A DNA stretch of 64,000 nucleotides, taken from Pyropia haitanensis (lineage: Eukaryota; Rhodophyta; Bangiophyceae; Bangiales; Bangiaceae). The notes beneath the pieces were generated by a model. It was given only the letters and a program-made list of their open reading frames with translations. It was not told where the DNA came from and searched no databases. Positions 1 through 11,414 of the stretch are shown here, piece by piece. The position numbers and the translations under genes were made by a program. Every line of letters starts with the position of its first letter. Position 1 is the first letter of the stretch. The stretch lies in the NCBI GenBank assembly GCA_008729055.1, contig SDUX01000011.1, positions 186,001-250,000 on the forward strand, written 5' to 3'.

Positions 1-3000
1 CAAAGGTGCCCGTGCCATCGACATTGGCCGTGCTGAACGAGGCGACAAAGCCACACGACGTGGTCTTGAGGCCACCCAAGATGATGGAATCTTCCAGCCA
101 CTTGTACATGTCAATCCAGATGGCCTGCACGCGGTCACTGCCTTCGGGCTCCTGCAACAAGCGCCGGCGCGTGGTGCCACCCGCCTGGTGGTAGAGGACC
201 AGCTCGGGCGTGGTGTTGTAGAACGCTGTCAGCGTCTCAATAACACGGAGCACCTGCGAGTCGGGGGTGCGGAGGATAGCATGACGAGTGATGTTCACCA
301 GCTTGTACAGCGTCTGCTCATCGTACACCACCCCCGTGTCGGGAGTCAGCCGGGCCAAAAATGACGCCGTGTTGATGTAGTTGGCGCTCTGAACCGTGTT
401 GGGCACCGCGTTGCCGGCGATGCGCTCCAAGCCGGCCGTGTAGTTGGCCAGGACCTCGCTGTCTACAGTCTGATTGGTGCCACCGGACAACAGGATGTGC
501 TTGGCCAGGTCGACCCCCAGCATCTCGTAGCCCGCGTGGTCGCCCGTCTTGAAGCTGCGATCAATGGCCTCGGTGAAGACAGTCAGGTTGGCGCCCAGCG
601 GCACGGACGAGCTCACCACAATGGGGTCCTCGTTCATGGCCATTGCCAGCAGTGACCGACCTTCCGCGTCGTACATCTCCACGCGGACCGTGTACTCGCC
701 CGACGTCTTGAGCTGGAACTGAACAAACGGCAGCCCCGAGCACCCGTCGAGGCAAAAGTCGGTGCCGTCCGCGTCCGTGGCAATAAAATAAAACTTGAAC
801 TCGGCGCTCTCGTAGCTGGCGCCCGCCGAGGCGTAAAAGATCGACTGGTCGGTGCCTTGCGTCTGGGCCAGCGGCGGGAACCGCACCTGGGGTGCCTCGG
901 TCGTCCGCAGCCGCACCAGCGCTGTGTTCTGCTCAAAGCCGGGAGTGTTGTAGATGACCGCCAGCACATAGTCCGTGTTTGGCAACAGCGCCCCAGCACG
1001 CAAGCCCAGTGGCTCGCGGGTGAAGAGGTCGTTGGGGTTGTTACCCCAATAGCCCGCAAATGGGATCCGCGTGCTAGGAAGCGCCAGAAACTGCCGCGCA
1101 TTCTCATCCGGCTCCAGCAACTGGTACGTCCACCTGGTTGCCTCGTCAACCGCCTGCGGGCGGATGATAACATCCTCAAAGTAGTTGATGCGCCGCGTCA
1201 CCACCGCATCCGACCGGTTGCTCGTAATGTCAATGGCAGACAGCTGCTCAAACCGCAGTGTCGAGTCAGGGTCCAGCCGGTACGTGACGACCGACTCGGC
1301 AGACTGCCGCTGGATGACCACGTCGGTCCCGTTGAGCAGTGTGCTAACGCTAGCCTTGCGGACAACGAGGCCGTACCGGACATACTGCTCCGTATCCTGC
1401 CGCACAGAGCTCAGCGCGTCGGCCGACACGGAAAAGGACTCGGCGGTCGTCCCCGCCGGCAGCAGCTCGGCGGGACACGGCGCGCTCGTGTTGCCAAGCC
1501 CAACAAAGCCGTCCGCCGACTGCGCCGTGACGCACGACCACGCGTACTGGATGCCTGCGCCCGTCCCAGACACGCCATCAACGAACGTCATGTCGGGGTC
1601 GTACGAGTTGGCGCCTGTCAGCTCCAGCGCCGACGCCGCCGAGATGGTGCGGCCCTCCTCGCCATTGTTGATGCGTGATAGCAGCGGCGCCGGCACAATA
1701 CGCACCAGGGCGCTGTCCGAACCACGTACGGTCTCGTTGGCAGTGAAGTAGGCAACCAGGTTGATCGAAAACGTGCCGTACGTAAGGTTAGACTGTGGCA
1801 CATTGAACTCTCGGCCCAGCAGCGTTGGCGTCGTGTTGTTCTTGTTTGCCGCCGTCGATTGGTAGGTGAAGGAGTACACGTCTCCCTGCCACGTCCAATC
1901 GTACGTGACCTCCTCATCAATCTCGGTCAAGCCCAGGCAAGTCGGGGTGCCAATCTTAGCCTCCACTTGTAGTGGCAGGTCAGGCAGGACCAGCGACCGG
2001 GGTACCGGGTCCACCAGGGTCACGCCAATGAGGTCTGCCGTGCCCTGCCGTACAAAGATGGACGTCACTTCCGTCACGTTGAAGCGTGTCGTCACCGCCA
2101 CCACCAGCTCGTACACGCGGTTTTGCGCGGGCCACGACTCCCAGGGGATCAGCAGCGTCTGCGACGACACATTCACCACGGAGCCCAGTTCCGAGGTGCT
2201 GCTTGCCGCCACCACCTCGGGCAGCACATCCACCGAGGCGCCGCCTGCATCGGGCTGGCTGGTGTCCAAGAGGCGCCACGAGAAGGTGGGCGTCTGCGAA
2301 AAGGTACCCGCATCCAAGATAGCCCGGAAGATCGCGTTGTTGCACCGCCCAATGTTGTACCGATTGTTGCCCGAGTCGAAACTGCCACCTGTGACCAGGA
2401 TGGACAGCGACGGCTGCGCCTGGATGAACGTAAACAGCAACCCAGCAGACTGATACTTGCCAACCTCCACCGACACCGAATAAGTGAAGCCTGCGCCAAC
2501 CTCCACCCGCGGAGGCACTCGGAAAACGATTGTGTTGTCATTGCCGCTGATGATGTACTCGGGCCCTATGGGCCTGTTGTTAAACAGGATCTCCCCCGTG
2601 CCATCCTTGTCAAAGTCGGGAAAGTTCCCGGTCAACGTGACGATGGTGCCTCCCTCCTCGGGACCCGAGCTAGGTGATATCCCATCCAGTGTCACGTTGG
2701 GGTTGAGGTAGTTGAACAAGAAGGGCGGCCGGGTGAGGTCCACCGCATCAACCACCACGGGCGTGCCAGGCACGCCGGCGTCGTCAGGGGCGGGCGTCGT
2801 CGTCACCGCCACGGTCCAATTGAGGTTGCTGCCCTCGCCGGGCGAGCTCACTACCGTCACCGTCTGCATGCCGTCGCCACGGTCCACGTACGAACCGGCA
2901 CCAGTGGCTTGGGAAAACTCAAACTGCCCGCCCACCAGCACGCTAAACGTCATGTTGGGCTGTGTGTTGAGCACCGTCAGCGTGACGTCCTCGTCGCCCT

Positions 3001-4528
3001 CGGGCGCGAGGGCAGAGGACGGGGAGATCCCGAGCACCGCTGGCGGGGGAGTGCCCGTCACCTGCACGTCCACGTACGTTTCAAACTGGGTGTCGTCCAG
3101 CTCAGTGCCGTCCGTCAGCTCGGGCCACTTGAAGACCAGCTGCGTCGGGCCAGGGCGGTATGGTTGCAGCGTGATGCCCAGCTGCACCCCGTCATTGTCC
3201 GCAAAGCCGATGCCGCAGCCGGCCGCCAGCTGCACCCCCGACCCGTTCCACGTGCCCCCGTCAATCAGACAGGCATCCGCGTCGTGGGCCACGGGGGAGG
3301 CGGGCCCGCCCGGCACGACCCCATTGCCAGGTGGCTGACGACCAAACGAGAAGTCAATGTCAGACAGGGGCAGCGGTAACTGCCCGCCACCGCCGCCGCT
3401 GCCGCCGCCGCCGCCACCGCTAGTCACCGTGGAGTTGCTGCCATTCACGTACTGTATGAAGACATTCAGAGACACCTGCGGTCTATTGACCGCCGTCTCC
3501 CAGTCTATGCTCAGCGGCTGCCCGTCGCCGCCGACCACCTCCCGGTTCACGGACACCACCGGTTCCCCCCCATCCGTCGGCGTGGTCGTCGTGGTCGTTT
3601 CGGTGTAAAACGTCAACCCCGAAATCGTAAAGTCCGTCTGAGACGGAGAGCTGCCCGGCACGGGCTCGCCGGTCTCCCGGTTCACCAGGTCAAACGTGAA
3701 CTGGGTCTGCCCCACAAACCGCGAGAAGTCAAACGACAGCGTCAGGTTGTACACGGGCGACCCCGTCGAGTTGTCCAGAATCGCCTCGGCCACCGACACG
3801 TCCGACGTCGGCACCAGCACCCCCGTGTCAGATGAGGTAAACACCCGGTCATAGTCCTCCAGGGTTAGGCCCGCCTCGGGGCGGAAAAAGTAAGTGATGG
3901 TCGTCTCTGCTGACCCGTTGACCTGCACCAGCGTCACCGACGACTGGCCATTGGAGAGGCCAAAGGGGAACGGCGGCTGGGTGCCCCCCGCGGTAGTCTG
4001 CCGCAGGCCACCGTCAAGGTCACCAAAGTCGGCGCCGCTGTACGGCGCGGGGTGCCCCGCTCCCCCCAGCAACGGCAGCGCCGGCACGCTCTCCCGCCTA
4101 AGGAGCCCTCCGTCCAGTAACAGCACGGGTGGTGCGGCGGCAGCAGCAGCGGCCAGCCCTCTTTGCAGAGGCTGCTGCTCGGTGGCGGTCGCCGCGCCCG
4201 TCAGAACCGCCGCAGCTGCGCCCACTGCGAGCAGCGCCAGCCGCCCAGCGAGGCCATGCCGACGCCTCCCCCGGGGACGTGCCCACGGCGAGGAGGCGGC
4301 AGCCGCCTCACCGTCGTCATGACCGTCGCCACTGGAGCCCAGCGCCACCCCATCCGAGGCGCAACAGGACGTGGCGCAGCCGCCGCCATGCGCCACACCA
4401 GCCGTGACGGACGGCCGGGCCACGGTAAAGCCCCCCCCTACCGAGTGCTGGAGTGGGCGACAATCACCCCCTCCCGTCCCTCCACACCGACGGTGCACCC
4501 CGTCTCCCGCTCCACTGACCGCCCGCAT
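1..4528 (-). CDS. Large extracellular IPT/TIG- and REJ/PKD-like protein, 3' end outside window
   Basis: The minus-strand frame is open from about 4528 to the left edge, roughly 1,500 codons, with no stop seen at the places I translated along its length. The conceptual protein has a charged leader, then a hydrophobic segment near 4270-4190 (LALLAVGAAAAVL) that could be a signal peptide or signal anchor. A long ectodomain rich in N-x-S/T sequons follows. At about 2710-2520 it reads like an IPT/TIG domain (GISPSSGPEEGGTIVTLTG). A second, weaker IPT-like block lies at 3060-2800. From about 2450 to 1000 the sequence resembles the REJ module of polycystin-1 and sea-urchin egg-jelly receptors (FSWRLLDTSQPD, then YDWTWQG). 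The only in-frame ATG I found upstream of the hydrophobic segment is at 4528, which gives an unusually long N-region, so the true start may lie in an upstream exon. Surface adhesion or receptor role is inferred; the C-terminal membrane part is not in the window. Confidence 0.72.
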   Translation of the reverse strand, partial: MRAVSGAGDGVHRRCGGTGGGDCRPLQHSVGGGFTVARPSVTAGVAHGGGCATSCCASDGVALGSSGDGHDDGEAAAASSPWARPRGRRRHGLAGRLALLAVGAAAAVLTGAATATEQQPLQRGLAAAAAAAPPVLLLDGGLLRRESVPALPLLGGAGHPAPYSGADFGDLDGGLRQTTAGGTQPPFPFGLSNGQSSVTLVQVNGSAETTITYFFRPEAGLTLEDYDRVFTSSDTGVLVPTSDVSVAEAILDNSTGSPVYNLTLSFDFSRFVGQTQFTFDLVNRETGEPVPGSSPSQTDFTISGLTFYTETTTTTTPTDGGEPVVSVNREVVGGDGQPLSIDWETAVNRPQVSLNVFIQYVNGSNSTVTSGGGGGGSGGGGGQLPLPLSDIDFSFGRQPPGNGVVPGGPASPVAHDADACLIDGGTWNGSGVQLAAGCGIGFADNDGVQLGITLQPYRPGPTQLVFKWPELTDGTELDDTQFETYVDVQVTGTPPPAVLGISPSSALAPEGDEDVTLTVLNTQPNMTFSVLVGGQFEFSQATGAGSYVDRGDGMQTVTVVSSPGEGSNLNWTVAVTTTPAPDDAGVPGTPVVVDAVDLTRPPFLFNYLNPNVTLDGISPSSGPEEGGTIVTLTGNFPDFDKDGTGEILFNNRPIGPEYIISGNDNTIVFRVPPRVEVGAGFTYSVSVEVGKYQSAGLLFTFIQAQPSLSILVTGGSFDSGNNRYNIGRCNNAIFRAILDAGTFSQTPTFSWRLLDTSQPDAGGASVDVLPEVVAASSTSELGSVVNVSSQTLLIPWESWPAQNRVYELVVAVTTRFNVTEVTSIFVRQGTADLIGVTLVDPVPRSLVLPDLPLQVEAKIGTPTCLGLTEIDEEVTYDWTWQGDVYSFTYQSTAANKNNTTPTLLGREFNVPQSNLTYGTFSINLVAYFTANETVRGSDSALVRIVPAPLLSRINNGEEGRTISAASALELTGANSYDPDMTFVDGVSGTGAGIQYAWSCVTAQSADGFVGLGNTSAPCPAELLPAGTTAESFSVSADALSSVRQDTEQYVRYGLVVRKASVSTLLNGTDVVIQRQSAESVVTYRLDPDSTLRFEQLSAIDITSNRSDAVVTRRINYFEDVIIRPQAVDEATRWTYQLLEPDENARQFLALPSTRIPFAGYWGNNPNDLFTREPLGLRAGALLPNTDYVLAVIYNTPGFEQNTALVRLRTTEAPQVRFPPLAQTQGTDQSIFYASAGASYESAEFKFYFIATDADGTDFCLDGCSGLPFVQFQLKTSGEYTVRVEMYDAEGRSLLAMAMNEDPIVVSSSVPLGANLTVFTEAIDRSFKTGDHAGYEMLGVDLAKHILLSGGTNQTVDSEVLANYTAGLERIAGNAVPNTVQSANYINTASFLARLTPDTGVVYDEQTLYKLVNITRHAILRTPDSQVLRVIETLTAFYNTTPELVLYHQAGGTTRRRLLQEPEGSDRVQAIWIDMYKWLEDSIILGGLKTTSCGFVASFSTANVDGTGTF

Positions 4529-4812
4529 GACCGCTTCGTTCACCCCCGCGGTGGCCCGTTGGGCCAACGTAGCCACCGTCGCTGCGGCCGCCCGAGTTGC
4601 CGTTGCCGTCTCTGCCGCCGCCACACCCGTCACCGCCGCCGCCGCCGCCGCTGCCGCCGCCGTCGTCGTCGTCACTGCCGCCGCCCCCACCCGCGGGCGC
4701 GAGGAGCAGCCGGCGCTGTTGCGGCCACAGCCGCTGCCGCGGAGACAACACCTGGCCCACAGCCCCGCCGGCAACGAATCGGCGCCGCCACATGGACGCC
4801 CGTCCCCCGCCA

Positions 4813-4849
<37 letters not shown>

Positions 4850-6805
4850 ACCTGGTCGGCGTCGCCACGGAGGCGCGCTCATCGACCAGGGTACGGTACG
4901 GTCCGGCACCCCGTGCGGGGGGGGGGGCGGGGCGGCGTGGGGCACACACACACACACACACACGCGTCGCCGGAACGGCGAGCGCACGGGCTGGGGAGTG
5001 GCGGGCAAGGTGCTTCGCAGCAGCAGCCCTTGTGTGCCCCCGTGGAAGGGAGGGGGGGCGTGGGGGGGGGGTAGGGGTCGAGCGGGCGGAGCGACGGCAG
5101 CCACTGGACACGCCAGCGAAAACCAGGGGCCGTCCCCCCCAGCGTGGCGGCACGCCGACGGGCGGCATTGCTCGCGGCGCGTAGGTAGGCCACGGGACGG
5201 CATCGTCATGCCGGAAGCGGCGGAACGAGCAGAAGCGAGAGCCGGGGGGGGGGGGTAGACCAGAAGACGGTCCGCTCGCCACGCGCCCCCCCGCAGACCG
5301 TGCATAGCAGCCACGAATACGGCGGCGCACCTACAGCGTGGGCGCCGCACGCCGCCAGCCGCCGCCCCGCGCACCCGGTGCGGCACGCTGACAAAGACAC
5401 CTACACAGAGACGGGCTGACCTCGAGGACGGCCGGGGGTGGCGCGAGGCGTCCATCATGGTATGATACTGACAACCACCCCCCTGTCAAGCGGAAGGGGA
5501 CGGCGGCCGCCGCCGCCACAACACACACCACCCGCACGCCACCGTGGCCGTCGCCCGCCGCGCCGCCCGGCAGGGAGCGCGCGCCAACGGCCACACTGCA
5601 GGCTGGGGGGGTATCTGCCTGCGCAGCGGCAACGCGACCGCACCGTGGGTTACCCCAAAATGGGTGGGGGAGGGGGGGAGAGCGACGAGAGGGGGGGGAT
5701 GGCGCGCCGCTGACAACCAGCGCCAGGCGGCTCACCGTGACCACACGGGGGAGGGGGGGGAGGATGGGCGCACGGCGCGCGCCCGACTGACAACTACCCC
5801 CGCCCGCAACGGCGGCGGCCACGGCGGCGGCGGGGATATCCAAGCGGGATCAGGCGCCCCACCCACCCCGCTACGGCGCCGCCGGGCTATACACCCAGAT
5901 AAATAATGGGGGCACCACGCGCCGGCATACGTGGCCACCGCCCGCAGGTGCCGTGCGTCGGGCGCCGACCCCAGCCGGGAACCGCACGAGGGGCATGGTC
6001 GGCCACATCAACGCAAACGCCGCCGCAGCCACAATTTGGCCGTTGCTGCCGCTACCGCTGCGGCGCAGCCGTTTGCCGCCGTATCGCCGCCGTTGCTGCC
6101 GCGGCGGGCGCGTCCATCGTCGGCCGCAGACGCGGACGGGGGGCGACGGCTCCCGCGACGGCCGCGCCGCGACGGTTGGCCAAGGTAGAGAAAACGCCGG
6201 CCACTGGCACACGCACCTGGCACGTCATCTTCACGAGGGGGTGGCGGTGGGAGGGAGCGGCGCGACTGTTGCCGGCGCGGTCGATGGGCGTGGGCGCGGG
6301 TGGGGGACGGCGGTGTTTTGCCAGCAAGTCGACAGACACTGACGAAATCTTAGGCGCTTCAACATACCTGGCCTAAGCCCACTTAATTGTAGCTCTTCAG
6401 TGCCTTTGTTGTGTGAGCTCTGTTCATTACTGTTAGACCCGACCTGAAAGCATGCAAAGATCGGCAAGTGTGCTAGGCTACTTACTCCCTGTCGTTGTGG
6501 TGGAGTCCGTTCTTGCACCCACCTCTACGCAAATGGATAGACGGCCAACTGCCCAGCCCGTCACTGCGCAGCTGGATCGCCTTCCGCCGCCGTTGTCTCT
6601 ACGTCCTGCCCTTGCACGCGGGCTTGCCACCCGAGCCCAAACCCATCTGCTGCTCTCATTGACGCAACCCAAGCGCCTGCCAAGTGGCCGCGGTTGTCTC
6701 TGGCGGAGCGGAACGTTGTCTTTCTGCCGCCGCTGGTGCTGGCGTCTGGTCTGGGCCTTGCCGACAAGAGAGCCGCCCTGTCCCGTACAACGGGAGTTCC
6801 CCACC
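4529..6805. other. Intergenic, low complexity
   Basis: No convincing gene is seen between the divergent REJ-like and J-protein genes. The stretch has GCC/GGC triplet runs (4610-4680, 4800-4850), a (CA)n run at about 4943-4963 and several G tracts of 7-10 bases. Long frames here have arginine/proline-rich translations that look like by-products of GC content. Confidence 0.6.
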
Positions 6806-8041
6806 ATGGACTCCATGGCAGCCTTTCTTTCCCCTCTCTCCCCTCCTGTAGGAGCCTGGCGGTGTCGCGCCGCGGTGGCTGTCGGTCGTCATCCGCCCCC
6901 GCTCGCACGCCGCGTCGCGCGTCGGTCGACGGGGGCGGTGGCCTCCCCCCCGCCCCTCCCCGCCACTAGCCCGCGGATGGCGGCGCCTCCCCCCACGCCT
7001 GACGACCTGTACGCGATTCTCGGGGTCGCCCCTGACGCAGACGGGGTGGCCATCAAGCGTGCCTACCGGCGGCGCGCCTTGGAGAACCACCCCGACGTGT
7101 CCAAGGCGCCCGACGCCAAGGAGCGCTTCCTCGCCATCCAGACGGCGTACGCGACGCTGTCGGACGCGGTCAAGCGGCGCGAGTATGACCGCCGCCGTGC
7201 GAGTGGCGGTGGCGTCGGCGGCACGCCGTGGGACGAGTGGGCCGCGGGCGTGGCCGACGCGGCGCGCGGGGCGGCCAGCGCCAGTGCCGGCCGCGGGGGG
7301 ATGGATGGCAGCGTCTTTTCAGACGAGTACTGGCGGCGGTGGCGGGCGGCCAACCCATCCATGAAGGACATTGACGACTCGTGGGGGGCGGTGCTGGGCG
7401 ACCTCTTCTCCGGCCTGTCTGACACCGTGTCGGGGGGGGTGGGCGCCGGCGCGGGCGCTGGCAAGGGCCTCCTCGACGACTTTATCGAGTTCCTGGAGCG
7501 CACCGTGGACGGCTTTGATCGGGGCTCTTCAGGCAGCTCGTCACGGTCCGGGGGTGGCACCCGCCAGACGGGAGAGGTGCGGTCGGGCGGCGGTGGTGGC
7601 GGTGCCGCCGCCGCGGCGGCCGGCGACTACACCGACGAGATGCTGGAGGAGGTGCTCGCGTCGGGGGACCCCGACGTCCTCGCGTCAGAGCTCGACGACA
7701 CGCGCTTCATCCTCACCCAGCTGCGCTCACGGGCGACGCAGCTGCGCACCGCCGCTGCCGACGCGGACCGCCGCGTCCGCCGCGCGCGTTCAGCGGCGGC
7801 GGCGGCCGGGGAGGGGTCGGACGCGGCCGCGCGGTCGGCGGCGGCGGCCGCCGAGGCGGCGCGGATCCGCTCCCGCCTCGCCGATGTGGATGCGTACATT
7901 GCGCGGCAGGGGGTACGGGAACGGAAGCTGTCCGACGCGCTGTCGGCAGGGCGGCTGTCGCGGATGCAAGACATCAAGACCGCCCGCGCCAAGGAGGTGG
8001 ATGACGAGCTCGAGCGGATGCGCAAAGAGCTGGGAATGTGA
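6806..8041 (+). CDS. J-domain (DnaJ-like) protein, probably plastid-targeted
   Basis: A single-exon frame of 411 residues encodes a co-chaperone that would stimulate the ATPase of an Hsp70. The frame stays open upstream to an ATG at 6452. I chose the ATG at 6806 because it sits in a strong CCACCATGG context and opens a Ser/Ala/Arg-rich, acid-poor leader of about 60 residues resembling a plastid transit peptide. The J-domain spans about residues 65-130, with the tetrad YAILGV, the catalytic HPD motif (ENHPDV) and the helix-IV QTAYATLSD segment. There is no Gly/Phe or zinc-finger region, so it is a class C (type III) J-protein. The C-terminal third is an Ala/Arg-rich predicted coiled coil ending in KEVDDELERMRKELGM. 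Plastid location is inferred from the leader only; the client is unknown. Confidence 0.88.
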   Translation: MDSMAAFLSPLSPPVGAWRCRAAVAVGRHPPPLARRVARRSTGAVASPPPLPATSPRMAAPPPTPDDLYAILGVAPDADGVAIKRAYRRRALENHPDVSKAPDAKERFLAIQTAYATLSDAVKRREYDRRRASGGGVGGTPWDEWAAGVADAARGAASASAGRGGMDGSVFSDEYWRRWRAANPSMKDIDDSWGAVLGDLFSGLSDTVSGGVGAGAGAGKGLLDDFIEFLERTVDGFDRGSSGSSSRSGGGTRQTGEVRSGGGGGGAAAAAAGDYTDEMLEEVLASGDPDVLASELDDTRFILTQLRSRATQLRTAAADADRRVRRARSAAAAAGEGSDAAARSAAAAAEAARIRSRLADVDAYIARQGVRERKLSDALSAGRLSRMQDIKTARAKEVDDELERMRKELGM

Positions 8042-9822
8042 GTGCTTGCCCGCACGGGAAGGGGCGGGCGTGGGGGGGGGGGGGGGAGCAGGTGGGCAGG
8101 GCAAAAAGGGTGGGGTGCCATGGGAGGTGGAGGCGAACCACGCCGGCGCGGCTGCGCGTGCCAGGGGCGACCCGGGACATTGGAGTGGGGGAGGGAATCT
8201 GGCCAAACGAGAGGAACCCAGCCTCTGCTTTCCGTCTTATCGTTCACTCTCTGTTTCCCCTTCCGTGGAGCGCCTTGATCGTGACCGTCCGACTCCCCCA
8301 CCCCCACCCGGTCGGCTGGCCGGCTGCTCCCGCTGGGCGGCGCGCCGCCGTCACCACCGGCCGCACTCGGATGGACGGCTCCGCATTGTCCAAGACATCT
8401 GTTGCCATTCCCGTAGCAGGTACCCGATCTCACCACACGTGGCCGTGTAGGGCCATGCGACCTTCCTTTCTGACAGACCTGGGGGATCTCTGCGGGCCAG
8501 CTGGCTGTAGCGCGCACCGCGACAGCGCGCGCATCACCGCATCACCGAGTGCGGCCGCGCGTCGCTCAACTCTGCCGGGGTGTGTCGACACGCCGGCACG
8601 ATCTGGCAGCGCTGGTGGAGGCCCCACAGCCAGACTCGGGGACACTCTTTTGGGGCGTGTCTGGTTCGCGTATCTCCAACAATGCGAAATCACGTCATGG
8701 CCACTCACAACGCCCCACGTGACTGAAATATTTGTTCAGAATACGTACCAATGCGTACACTCATGGGGTTCTCGTCGCAACTCACCAGCGTGGGAGACGC
8801 GCCACGCCCCCCTCCTACCCACCCTCCCTTGCCGTTCACTCCTCCAGCCAACAGCCTCAGCCGGCAATCTCCGAGGCGTCTGACAGCGCACCGCCGGCCA
8901 CCCATTTGGTATCTTGATCGTCGCCACGTGGGCGGCTCTCGAGCTCCATCACCCCCCGCCTGCCGTCGCCGATCAAGAAGGGTCTCGCCCCCCCACCGCG
9001 GTGCCCTCGTAGTGGATTTTGGATCACGCCGTCCCTGGGGATTGGCGAAGGCGGCCCCCACCTCGGCCGGCGGGCGCAACCCCAACCGCTGTTCCGCTGT
9101 CACTCCCCCACCCCCCCCCCCCATCCGCCGCCATCCACCCAACACTCACGAAAAATCACTGTCACCACCTCGCTCTGTCCTCCCCCACACCTCGTTCGCC
9201 CGCCTCTGCGTGCGCAGCGGAAAGTCTACTCGAGGCGGTGTCCCTTCCCGCGGCACCTCTGCACGGGGGTGTGCCACGCAAGCACGCTAGCTAGGGGCCC
9301 ACGCACGCACGCACGCGCGCACGCAGCAGAGCGGGGGCACGCGCGCAGGTGGGGGTGGGGGCGGGGTGGGGGGTGCGCGGGGGGACCGCCCGCATCTCCT
9401 CTCTCCCCTCCCCAACCTGCGGGACAACCACACCACACAGCCGCGTGGCCGCCCGCCTCATCCCCGACGTGCCATGGTTTAAAAAGGTGGGGGGGGGGCG
9501 GAGCGGGCAGCGTGTCGGCGCCGTTGCCCGGCGCGGGCGGCTCTGTGTTCTTTTTTTTTTTTTTTTCTCCACCCCTCGATTCGTGGTGGGACACTGGCGT
9601 AGCGGCCGCAGTGGGCGGGGGGGGTGGCGGGGAGGGAGGGAGGATGGGCACGTGTGGCGAAGGCGCGCCGCGCGCTGGCCCCCCCCCCCCGACCCGTGCC
9701 ACCCGCTCGCGCGCCACCGCGCGCCCCCGCCGGTGCGCGCCCCCCCCCAAGCGGTGCCGCCACGATTGACCCCTTTTTTCATGTTTTTTTTTTTGGCAAA
9801 GCGCGGGGGCCACCCGCGCCGT

Positions 9823-9855
<33 letters not shown>

Positions 9856-11305
9856 GCAGTGCGGGGTGGGGAGCGCGGCGCGGTGCCGCCTGCCTGCCGC
9901 CGCCGCGGCGACCGCCCCGCAAGCGCCTGGCCACGGCCGCCCGCCCCACCCGTTCCGAGCCGCACCCCCCCCCCCCTCGCCTGCGACTCCCCCGCAGGCC
10001 CCTCTGTCGTCGCCAAACCCACCACGGCGGCTGGTGGCGCGCCCGCCGCGACGCACGGCGGGTTCATCCACGCGCGCGCGCACGGCCACGCGCGAGAGCA
10101 GAGGGGGGGGGGGGGGGGGGGGGGGGAGGTGGGGGTAGGGAGAGAGAGGGCGCAGTGCGCGGCCGTGCCGCCGCGTTGGGGTGGCCGCGGGCGGGGCGGG
10201 TGGGGGCCTGTGTCCGGCGCGCGCCAGGGTGTGGGGTGGTCGGGTGGGAGCGGGGGAAGGCTGTGTGCCGCCAGCGCGGTCCCCGCCTCGCCCGCCGCGC
10301 CCGCCGCGCCCGCGCCGCACCCGCCGCGCCCGCCGCGCCCGCCGCGACCGCCGCGACCGCCGCGACCGCCGCGACGCCGACGGCGGCGCCAGCAGTGTGG
10401 CCGCCACCGCGTGCGCCTGGCGTCCATCGGTGGCCCGCATCGCCACCGCGGCCGCCCGTGTATCCATCGGTGGCCCGCGGTGCCGCGCCCGCGGTGCCGC
10501 GCGTGCGTCGCTCGCCTTTGGCACCCACCACCATCCACCACCCGCCACCATCCACTACCCGCCACCATCCACTACCCGCCACCATCCACCATCCTTCCCC
10601 CCTACCGCCGCCGGGCTGCCATCACACCCCCACCACCGGGTTAGCCTTGTACCCCCCACCGACGACCGCCGCGGCCGCCGCCGCCGTTTCCCACACCGCC
10701 GCGCCCACCGCCGCTACGGACGCCGTGGGGCGTAGGGGGCGTGGTCGCCCCTTGCCACCCGGTCTTCCTCCCCTCCCCCATCCAACCCCGCGCGCCCCTC
10801 CCCGCTCTGCGCAGGGGGGTGCGCCTGGGGGGCTGACCTCACGGCGCCGGTAGGCACCCCCCACCCGCCGCCGGCCACGCTCACCCCCGCCGCCGGCCAC
10901 GCTCACCCCCGCCGCCGCCCGCCCCTCGACGGGCCCGTCCCCCATTGCGCGAGCCCGCGGCGCCTCGCGCGCTCTGCCTGACGACGGCCAGTGCCGCGCC
11001 GCCGCATCTGCTGCTGCTGCTGCCGCTGCTGCTGCCGGTGTAGTTTGACGGGCGTGCTGAGTGAGGTGGCCTGGGGGGTGGTGGGCGTCTGGGGGGGGGG
11101 GAGGGGGGGGGGGGGGACGGCCGGCCGCCGCCGGCGTCGGCGGGTCGGGGTATGGTCCCCGCCCCCCCGCGGGCCGTATCCCGTGACGACGGTGGCGGCG
11201 GGGCCGCCCCGCGGGCCGCCCCACGCGGGCCATGTCCACCCACCTCTCCCGCGGGGTAGCCGGCCACGCGGCGCGTGAGGCGTGTGGGCCGCGGGGGGGG
11301 GGGGG
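8042..11305. other. Intergenic, homopolymer-rich
   Basis: No gene is supported over 3.2 kb. The stretch holds a T17 tract near 9550, a (CACG)n run near 9300-9325, G tracts of more than 12 bases near 10105-10125, a CCGCCG/CGACCGCCG repeat at about 10280-10385 and a short 17-bp minisatellite. Frames here lack any recognisable domain. Confidence 0.55.
10541..10591. repeat. 17-bp tandem repeat, three copies
   Basis: The unit CCCGCCACCATCCACTA is repeated at 10541, 10558 and 10575. The last copy differs by one base and a degenerate copy precedes the array. It lies in intergenic DNA. Confidence 0.8.
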
Positions 11306-11345
11306 ATGGCCTCCCCGGCGCGGCTGCCGCTGTATGGGGGCGGCA

Positions 11346-11414
<69 letters not shown>

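Noticed and set aside
1185..1751. Plus-strand frames across 1-4300
   Set aside because: They are antisense to the continuous REJ-like minus-strand frame, which has real domain and glycosylation signals.
11282..11305. Upstream extension of the LUFS protein from a GTG codon
   Set aside because: A eukaryotic gene would start at the ATG at 11306; the extension is only a G-run.
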